DNA from: Thermoplasmata archaeon
GTDB lineage: Archaea > Thermoplasmatota > Thermoplasmata > JAGHBH01
Assembly: GCA_021161085.1 (NCBI GenBank)
Contig: JAGHBH010000174.1
Span: 1 to 5,859 of the forward strand
Reading direction: 5' to 3'
Length of the DNA: 5,859 bases
The notes under the pieces were generated by a model. The model did not search any database. It was given only the letters and a program-made list of their open reading frames with translations, and was not told the DNA's origin. Both the position numbers and the translations under genes were made by a program. Positions 1 through 5,859 of the stretch are shown one piece after another; position 1 is the first letter of the stretch; the number at the start of each line of letters is the position of its first letter.

Positions 1-3000
1 CCCCGGGACAGGGATATTCCCAGAAGACGGCCACTGCCTCCTCCGGGGGGTTCCAGACGGTTTTCGACCTGTCCTGCTACGAGCCGAAGGCGGACGTGGG
101 AGACGAAGTGGGAAAGAGAACCGCCGAATACGAGATAAGGGTGGTGAACTATCTCCAGGTCAGACTGGGCGGGGGATATACGGTCTCCCTGAGCGTCCAC
201 AACCCCAACCCTTCAAACTGGACCGCCTATCTCAACAGGAGCACCGTCTTCTTCCCCGTGGGCTCCTCCCCCTATTCGTACAGGAGCGTGCTCCTTACCG
301 TAGAAGCCTCCGCCCTCTCACCACCACCGGAAGACAGCTGGGTCCAGGTGGTCGTCAACGGAACCGCCAGCATCCAGGAGGCCCTGCCCCAGCAGGTGGA
401 GACCATCACCACCATGAACAACTACCAGCCGGGAGCCACCTGCGAGAAGAGCTTCAATCTGGTGATAAGAGGAAACAGCGTGGACTTCGTGATAAACGTG
501 ACCAACGACGGGCAGAGGGAGGATACCGTGGACCTCTCTTATCAAACAAGATGGAACGTAACGTTCTGGGACATAACTGGGACTGTAAAACTTACCGATA
601 CCAACAACGATCCTGATAATCTTCAGGACACCGGCCCGCTGCCCGCTGTGGGCGACAGCAACAACTACAGGCGGATAATCGCCAGGGTCACAGCTCCTGC
701 GGATGCTCTGAAATATCATGTGGAGCCCATCGAGATAAGGTTCATATCCGGCGGGGAGCCGTCCACTATCCGGAGTATCACCATAAGGGCGATGGCCGTC
801 TGGATGGGAAACTCCGTCAGCGATATAGACGCTGCGGGCATTGGCAAGTACTATCCTCAGGGGAGTTTTACTGGGCACAACGTCAACCCCGGCATGATGA
901 CCTCCTACGTGCTGGATGTGGTCAACGTCGGGTTCTCCGGGGATGTCACCCTCAGCTGGAGCACACCTCCTCCGTCCGGATGGGATGCCTATCTGGAGTA
1001 CGGGGGCGTGGTGAAGGGCGTCTCCGAAAATCTGGTCATCCCCTCCGGGGACCTACCGGACCTGGGCAGTTCTGTGAAGGTATACCTGAACGTCTCCGCG
1101 CCCGAGAGCGCCTCGGAGGGGGATAACGGCACCATAGCCATATCCCTTACCGGGGGAACGGTCACCGATCTCGTCACAGTGGAGACCAGGGTGACCCTGG
1201 CGTACAAGACCATCATCATAGCATACAGCGGCGTCAGCGGGGAGAGCCTGGACCTGGACGACCTGGGTTCGCCCTATGTGGAGGAGAGGGGGATTCCGAG
1301 GCTCTGGAACAACGTCTACGAGAAACTGGTCAAGTCCGGTTCTTTGTACGGTAAATGTGTCTGCACTCAGATTGTGGCGGCGGATGCCAACTTCATCAAC
1401 CTCATAACATCATCATACAGCGAACAGACGGGTTTCTGGCATGCAGGCACACCCTATCTGGGGTGGGATGAGACAAGGGACATCCCCATCTATGACGTGT
1501 ACGACCACACATATCTGAACAGGAATACCCTCTTCAACACGGTCAAATCCTTCGATAACAACCTGAGAACGGCGGTGGTCAACGGCAAATACTACATAGG
1601 GAGAACCATCGCAGACGACGACGTGGACATTCTGGTTTCTCCGCAGAGTTATCCCTACTACGTGAAACCGCCCGCACCCTACATGATGGGATATCCGGAT
1701 GCCGAGGGGAGGCCTCCTGCTTCCATAGCGAAATATGCCCTGGGCCTGGGTCCCAGCGAGGAATGGATATTCGAAACCGCCATCTCCGTGGTAGAGAGGG
1801 AGGACCCTGACGTTCTCTTCATAATGGACTCGGAGCCCGATCTGGCGGGTCACACTTACGGAAGCGAGGTGGATGGACCACAGGAATACCAGATGGAGGA
1901 GTACAACGCCAAGGTGGATATAGAGAACATGCTGGATGTCATCAACGAGACTGACAGGCAGACCGGCAGGCTGTTTTCCTTCCTGGAGGGACGGGTCGGC
2001 CAGAACGGCAGAACCGCTTTCGACGAGACCGTTATAGCCCTTACGTCGGATCACGGCATGCGCACGTATTACGACGCAAAGGGACCCCAGGGAGTGGACC
2101 TCAAGGAGTATCTGGCCGCCCACGATATAACCCAGGGCGGCGACTACGAGTATATAGAGGGTCTCGGGAGCAGCTGTGCCTATTTTTACAATATATCTTC
2201 CGAATCCACAAAAGACGAGATGACACGTCTCATGTGGGACTACAGCGTGCTGGATAAGAACAGCCTTGCCCCGACGTATCCCGTATGGAAGATACTGGAC
2301 AAGGAGGGTATGGAATACGGCCGGAGCGACGAGGAGCCCACGGTCGACCAGAGGTTCGCCCTCTACAACCACACAATCGGGCAGGTCAACGACGAGATAG
2401 TGCCGGACCTCTTCGTCCTTTTCTACCCGAGATTCCTCCATCGGGCCTATGGGGAGGCGGGAAAGGCCACTGACATAGCACTTGAGGAGGATGGGGCCAC
2501 CGTTCAATTACCCGCATTCCCCAGGTTCTACGAACCCCAGGCGGTGGGGGACCACGGCACCTATCTGGAGCAGCTCGTTCCGCTGGTGCTCCACGGGCCG
2601 GGAATCAAGCAGGGATACGAGAATGGGGATACACAGGTGGAGATACTGGACATAGTGCCCACCCTGTGCGAGATCAACGGATGGACCGGCCTCGCTCACG
2701 GATATTTCTCGGACCATGAGGCCTCCGGAGAACCCCTGTCGGACTGCATGAGCTGGGTGCATGTATCACCTCCGTCACAGACAAAAGAGGGGGCGGACCC
2801 GGGAGAGAACGTCCTTTTCCCTGTGACGCTTAGGAACACCGGGAGGGACACCATGACGGTGACCATCTCTCTGAACGGCTCCGAAGGGGCCAACCCCGAC
2901 GTGGATATCTCCCTCCCCGTGGACATCCCGCCGGGCCAGGAGGTTTCCTTCAATCTGAACATGACCGCCCCCGGGAAGTACAGGAGCACCGCTACCACCA

Positions 3001-5859
3001 TTCTCACCTGTTACGAGAACGGGAGTCCGGGCTCCGTGGCACGCTTCACCGTTATCACCAGGGAGCCGGACGTTGACGAGTGGATGGACGGCGACTGGGA
3101 GATAACCCAGTCCGTCACTACCAACAACGGCACGGAGGCTGACCCTTATGTCATCCAGGTCAACGGCAGTATCCACATCCGCCCCATGCTCACCCTCTAC
3201 GATGCCGTTCTCACCGTCTCACCCTATTGCGAGATAAGGCTATCCTCCCCATCGGGACTGAAGCCCAAGATAATAGTTGAAAACGCCATCTTACAAGGAT
3301 TCACAGGTATAATAACCAGGAAAGGAAGTCTCGTTTTGGAGGAGGGAAGCAGGATCCAGGGGGCTACCGACCAGGAGCCTTTCTCCATCATCATACACGG
3401 CGAGCTCAGGGCCCAGGGGACACCGGATGCTCCCGTGGTGATAAGCGGAGGAGGGAACTACGTGGCCCGGTTGGGGGAGATAATTCAGAACGACATAACA
3501 TCCACCATCCAGGTTTATCCGAAGTTCATAGACTCGGATATCGTAGGAAATGTGGTGGCCGAGTTCGAGAATACCAGAATAGAGAATGCCCTCGGATACG
3601 GAGTATATGCCAGAGGATGCAATCCCACGTTCTCCAACTGTGTGTTCACCCGGAACCACGGGGGGGCTTTCTTCGAGAACTCCACCAGATTGACCATTAC
3701 GACCAGCGTGAGTTTCGAAAACACGACTTTCGAGGACAACTCCGGGGTGGTGTTCAGTGGAAAGGACATCACCAACAACGACCAGCTGGTCTCGGGAACC
3801 TTCACGGGATGCGTATTCTCCAACAACTACATAGGGGTTAAAGCGGTATCCCGGGGGGTCTCCCTCTCCATTTCCGACTGCGAGTTTTACGACAACACAG
3901 AGTACGGGGTCTACAATTATATGAACGCCACCACAGATATAACCAATTCCTATTTCCACGACAACCGGGAGGGAGCCTATACAGGTAAGGGCGGAAGCAT
4001 CCACATACATTCCTCCGAGTTCTCGTATAACATAATCGGTTTCCATGACAAATGTCCCGCCTCCTCCGTCACCTGTGAGGATACCTATTTCCACAATAAC
4101 CAGAAGGGGATAAGCGTGAACTACAGATACCTCTCCCAGAGCGGGTGGGAGTCCTCCACATCCTCAACGGCATACGGCAACAACACTTTATGGGAGAACC
4201 GAGTGGGTTTGATGCTCTCAACAGAGAACAACACCGTACTTCTAGACAACAACGTGATAAGGGATAATCACCAGTACGGCATATTGTGCATGCCCAACGG
4301 ATACCTGTCTTGGAAGATTGAGGGAAGCGGTGAGGCTGCCAACAATCCTCTCCGTATAGTGGGGGAGATAAACGTCACCAGCTCGGGTGTTCTAAGAATG
4401 GAGAACCTGACGTTACAGCAGAACTGGATAGAGGGTGAGAACTCTTCCTATGCCATAAACCTGAAAGACACTGGTGTCATGGAGTGCATTAACGTCACCC
4501 AGAATACCACGCCGGTCAATGTCATGGACGGGGCTGAGATGAGGATATTCTGGTTCCTTCACATCCGCATAGTAGGCTCTTCTGGCGGGGAGACATCAGG
4601 CATATACGTGTATGTGAACGACACCTCAGGCCCCGTTCAGGGGTCGCCCTTCCTTACGGACAGCGAGGGAAAGGTCATGTGGATACTGTGCAGGGAATAT
4701 GTCAAAACCGCTTCTGGGAATGATGTTTACACCCCGCACAACATACGGATGTTCAATGCGACTAACGACTTTTTATGGGAAGGTAACGTCACCGTAAACC
4801 AAACCATGTGGGTGGAGATCGCACCATACTGGTACACTGAAACCACAAAAGGAAACGCAGTTTGGTCCTACCAAGGCGTCCCGGGCAACAATTCGTGGCA
4901 TGTGGACATTGTGGGTGAGAGCTCACTCATATCTCCTACCCTAGATACAACCTCGGGGAATGATGTCGTATTATCCACATATATCTCGGGCAAATTGCTG
5001 CCTTCCCGTAAAATGAAAGTCCCCCTGTTCACATGGGACTCATGGCCCCTCAAACCGTATTGCCAGTATTCCGATGGAGTGGGAATAATCATCCTGAGGA
5101 ATGGGGAGGAATGGGAAGGTGATCCGGTTTATACCTACGAGCCGTGGGGATTCTATCTGTTCGGAGTCGAAGAGACCTCGGCGATAGTATGGGATTTCGG
5201 CGATGGGACAAGCGATATGGGACCGTGGGTGGAACACTTTTACACCCGCAGCGGGTATTACCTGGTGGAAGCAACCGTTTACACGATGGACGGCGGGGAA
5301 TTCTCCAGGAGTGTTGGTATCTACGTCCATGACACCCCTCCTTTCCCTCTTATAGATATATACCAAAAAGCGTGGGTAGAATTTTCCGTGAGAGGCCGCC
5401 CTGGAAACACCGTAACTTTAGACATTGTCGAGGACGGGACACCCATCTTGTCAGTATCTCAAACCAGAGAAAGAGGAAAGCCTGTCACCGACAGATTCTA
5501 TTTCCCAGTAAGGCCAGGTAGAGATTATGCAGCACGATTCACCTTTGAAGGTATAGGGGCCTCTCCTGTGAAGATAACATGTATGGGCGAAAACAGCGAA
5601 AATGGAGGGTGGAACAAAGCGACATTCAGGGTTGCGTTGAACAAGAGACACGAAAATATAACGGTGAATATAACAGAGGGACTGTCCACTCTTCTTAAAG
5701 ACGACCGCAGGGTATTCTTTGACGGCAAAAAAAGCTATGACATAGACGGAGAGATAGTGAATTACACCTGGTATCTGGACGATGGAACGGAACTCTATGG
5801 ATCCGACGTGGAACACGTCTTCTCTGAGGAAGGAAACCACACAGCGTGGTTGATGGTAG
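1..5859 (+). CDS. Giant multidomain secreted/surface protein, partial at both ends (NEW3-PDE-NEW3-beta-helix-CnaB-jelly roll-PKD-PKD)
   Basis: One reading frame, first complete codon at base 3, is open across the entire window (1952 codons, no stop, last base is the first base of the next codon). Start, signal peptide and C-terminal anchor lie outside. The translation is low-complexity-free, rich in beta-strand patterning, Asn, Thr, Ser, Gly and Asp, poor in Cys, and has no transmembrane-like stretch. Recognisable family motifs occur all along it in this same frame (EPDLAGH, SDHGM, repeated beta-helix rungs, WDFGDG), which confirms the frame from about base 1200 to the end. About 34 N-X-S/T sequons fit an N-glycosylated extracytoplasmic protein, as in archaeal surface layers. 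Expected location: outside the cytoplasmic membrane. Overall function is unknown; a surface adhesin or structural/cell-envelope protein carrying an enzyme-derived domain is the best inference. The full protein must exceed 1952 residues. No individual gene name is recognised. Confidence 0.93.
3..1199 (+). other. Protein region: three tandem Ig-like (NEW3/CARDB-like) beta-sandwich modules
   Basis: Residues ~1-399 split into three modules of roughly 130 residues (about 1-137, 138-269, 270-399). Each carries the pattern typical of NEW3/CARDB-like archaeal and bacterial surface modules: a strand ending in V-x-N (RVVNY at 45-49, FVINVTND near 165, LDVVNVG near 305), a middle Trp-containing strand (SNWTAY, RWNVTF, SGWDAY), and a final strand with a V-x-APE-like turn (RVTAPADA, LNVSAPESA). 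Such modules usually act as spacers or as protein- or sugar-contacting stalk domains; no catalytic residues are expected or seen. Six or seven N-X-S/T sequons lie here. The family assignment is by pattern only; exact boundaries and the specific Pfam family are uncertain, and the first module may begin before the window. Confidence 0.6.
1200..2753 (+). other. Protein domain: type I phosphodiesterase/nucleotide pyrophosphatase-like (alkaline phosphatase superfamily), active site apparently degenerate
   Basis: Residues ~400-917. The order of motifs matches the phosphodiesterase (NPP-like) branch of the alkaline phosphatase superfamily: a first hydrophobic strand (TIIIAYSG, 403-410), the nucleophile-loop region (ANFINLITSSYSEQTGF, 462-478), a TLFNTVKS...LRTAVVNGK segment, FIMDSEPDLAGHTYG (606-620), a helix with AKVDIENMLDVI, ALTSDHGM (679-686), and GDHGTYLEQLVPLVLHGPG (849 onward). 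Family members hydrolyse phosphodiesters or pyrophosphates with two metal ions. Here D613, H617 and H851 (one metal site) and D683/H684 (part of the other) are in place, with the D-x3-H spacing of the family. The Asp expected at 409 is Ser, and the Thr/Ser nucleophile expected near 458 is Val. Length (~515 residues) is in the usual range. Catalysis by the standard mechanism therefore looks unlikely; a binding role, or a different substrate chemistry, is possible. Confidence 0.85.
2754..3062 (+). other. Protein domain: fourth NEW3/CARDB-like Ig module
   Basis: Residues ~918-1020 directly follow the phosphodiesterase-like domain. The module has the clearest NEW3/CARDB pattern in the protein: a proline-containing first strand (VHVSPPSQT), PGENVLFPVTLRNTG where a strand ends in L-x-N-T-G, DIPPGQEVSFNLNMTAPG (the PPG-x-x-x-x-x-x-x-x-x-x-AP signature), and a closing strand (VARFTVIT). 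Sequons NGS, NMT and NGS fall in it. It probably serves as a rigid spacer between the enzyme-like domain and the beta-helix. The fold is inferred from pattern alone. Confidence 0.65.
3063..4541 (+). other. Protein domain: right-handed parallel beta-helix (NosD/PbH1-type)
   Basis: Residues ~1021-1513. The N-terminal part (IHIRPMLTLYDAVLTV, KIIVENAILQGF, GSLVLEEGSRIQG, GELRAQGTPDAPVVISG) is the capping pattern common at the start of NosD-like helices, where a baseline of short strands is followed by 'G-x-L-x-A-x-G-T-x-D-x-P-V-x-I'. From residue 1188 (base 3564) to about 1430 there are about ten rungs of ~18-28 residues sharing F-x-x-[C/T/S]-x-F-x-x-N-x-x-x-G-[V/A/F], for example FSNCVFTRN, FENTTFEDN, FTGCVFSNN, ISDCEFYDN, ITNSYFHDN, IHSSEFSYN and VIRDNHQYGI. 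Less regular strands (GEINVTSSGVLRMENLTL, GVMECINV) finish the domain. Such helices bind or cleave polysaccharides or act as elongated surface stalks; no polysaccharide-lyase catalytic signature was recognised, so a binding or structural role is inferred. Confidence 0.85.
4542..4823 (+). other. Protein domain: carboxypeptidase-regulatory/CnaB-like beta sandwich
   Basis: Residues ~1514-1607 follow the beta-helix. The segment FLHIRIVGSSGG, then GIYVYVNDTSGPV, then PFLTDSEGKVMWIL, then REYVKT, matches the usual run of a carboxypeptidase-regulatory-like domain: an opening strand, a 'V-x-V-x-[ND]-x-x-G-x-P/V' strand, a 'T-D-x-x-G' turn and a following hydrophobic strand. In archaeal NosD-helix proteins a domain of this kind often caps the C-terminal end of the helix. 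No Lys/Asn/Glu isopeptide triad was demonstrated. Sequons NDT, NAT, NVT and NQT are present. Confidence 0.55.
4824..5120 (+). other. Protein domain: probable jelly-roll (MAM/galactose-binding-like) module
   Basis: Residues ~1608-1706. It has an aromatic-rich opening (PYWYTETTKGNAVWSYQG, NNSWHVD), then SSLISPTLDTTSGNDVVLSTYI, then a long loop, then SDGVGIIILRNGEEW. This order (W..., 'L-x-S-P-x-[IL]-D', a strand of the L-x-F/L-x-T type, and 'D-G-x-x-[IV]-x-[IL]' with a Trp at the end) is that of the jelly-roll modules found in secreted peptidases and archaeal surface proteins. Such modules usually bind carbohydrate or pack against neighbouring domains. Assignment is by motif order only; a divergent beta sandwich of another family is possible. 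Confidence 0.45.
5121..5333 (+). other. Protein domain: PKD domain 1
   Basis: Residues ~1707-1777. The diagnostic WDFGDG motif is at 1730-1735 (base 5190), followed by EHFYTRSGYYLVEATVYT, the standard PKD 'H-x-Y-x-x-x-G-x-Y-x-V-x-L-x-V' strand pair. PKD domains are Ig-like extracellular modules for protein-protein or protein-carbohydrate contact. The N-terminal strand lacks the usual 'P-x-A-x-x-x-A' sequence, so the first part is divergent, and it may share strands with the preceding jelly-roll-like segment. Confidence 0.88.
5334..5666 (+). other. Protein region: beta domain between the two PKD modules, family not assigned
   Basis: Residues ~1778-1888. Patterned strands include WVEFSVRGRPGNTVTLDIVEDG, TPILSVSQTRERGKP, DRFYFPVRPGRDYAARFTFEG and SPVKITCMGEN, ending in KATFRVAL. 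The combination 'V-x-G-x-P-G-N-x-V-x-L-x-I-x-E-D-G ... R-x-x-G-x-P' resembles segments I recall beside PKD domains in large Thermoplasmata proteins, but I cannot name a Pfam family for it. No catalytic motif is seen. It is probably a structural sandwich. Confidence 0.45.
5673..5859 (+). other. Protein domain: PKD domain 2, cut by the window end
   Basis: From residue ~1891. The segment runs RVFFDGKKSYDIDGEIVNYT, then WYLDDG (1923-1928, the counterpart of WDFGDG), then EHVFSEEGNHTAWLMV. 'F-D-G-x-x-S-x-D-x-D-G-x-I-x-x-Y-x-W' is the classic PKD N-terminal pattern, so this copy is more typical at its start than the first PKD. At most the last one or two strands are missing at the window edge. Sequons NIT, NIT, NYT and NHT cluster in and just before it. 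Further PKD copies and a membrane anchor downstream are likely but not visible. Confidence 0.85.

Noticed and set aside
2285..2473. Short + strand open frames at 2285-2473, 3617-3841 and 5144-5332
   Set aside because: They are out-of-frame shadows inside the large gene; their products are Arg/Gly/Pro-rich without domain patterns.
2478..2496. GGAGG-like run followed by ATG, resembling an internal ribosome binding site and start
   Set aside because: The bases code for LEEDGATV in the middle of the phosphodiesterase-like domain, the ATG is not in the main frame, and GGAGG arises often here from Glu-Glu/Arg codons.
1413..2507. Antisense open frame of 364 codons opposite the phosphodiesterase-like domain, and its neighbours at 3291-4094, 2775-3176, 318-878 and 5451-5840
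   Set aside because: Their translations show no recognisable domain motifs, and the opposite strand carries clear family motifs in one continuous frame. Long antisense frames are expected when the sense strand has this codon use.
1200..2753. Phosphodiesterase-like domain as a pseudogene
   Set aside because: No stop or frameshift; the remaining metal motifs are well kept and flanking domains are in frame, so loss of the nucleophile looks like divergence of a working protein.
5725..5736. A7 run as a possible programmed frameshift site
   Set aside because: The codon phase is C-AAA-AAA, not a proper slippery heptamer, and the PKD motif continues in the same frame on both sides.
1..5859. CRISPR array, tRNA, rRNA, insertion sequence or regulatory region
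   Set aside because: No regular spaced direct repeats, no terminal inverted repeats, no RNA gene signatures and no non-coding gap were seen; every base belongs to the one coding frame.

Overview
The whole window is the interior of a single very large protein-coding gene on the + strand. The frame whose first complete codon is at position 3 is open to the last base: 1952 codons with no stop, and neither the start nor the end of the gene is inside. No intergenic space, RNA gene, promoter, terminator, mobile element or CRISPR array is visible. Residue numbers below are window-relative, with residue n starting at base 3n.

The product reads as a secreted or surface-anchored multidomain beta-rich protein. 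In order: three Ig-like beta-sandwich modules of the NEW3/CARDB kind (residues ~1-399); an alkaline-phosphatase-superfamily domain of the type I phosphodiesterase/nucleotide pyrophosphatase kind (~400-917); a fourth NEW3/CARDB-like module (~918-1020); a right-handed parallel beta-helix of the NosD/PbH1 type (~1021-1513); a carboxypeptidase-regulatory/CnaB-like sandwich (~1514-1607); a probable jelly-roll (~1608-1706); a PKD domain with a textbook WDFGDG motif (~1707-1777); a linker beta domain (~1778-1888); and a second PKD domain that runs off the window edge.

Organism: probably an archaeon, most likely an uncultivated Thermoplasmata/Thermoplasmatota-type euryarchaeon. This is inference. It rests on Arg being coded mainly by AGG/AGA and Ile often by ATA, on many N-X-S/T sequons (about 34 by hand count), and on a NosD helix + PKD + NEW3 layout that is common in giant surface proteins of that group. 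A bacterial origin is not excluded.

The most interesting point is the phosphodiesterase-like domain. Its C-terminal metal-binding motifs (EPDLAGH, SDHG, GDHG) are preserved, but the first-strand metal Asp and the Thr/Ser nucleophile, with the surrounding PNH...TG...PE.HG signature, appear to be replaced. It may be a metal-binding pseudoenzyme embedded in an adhesin-like surface protein.
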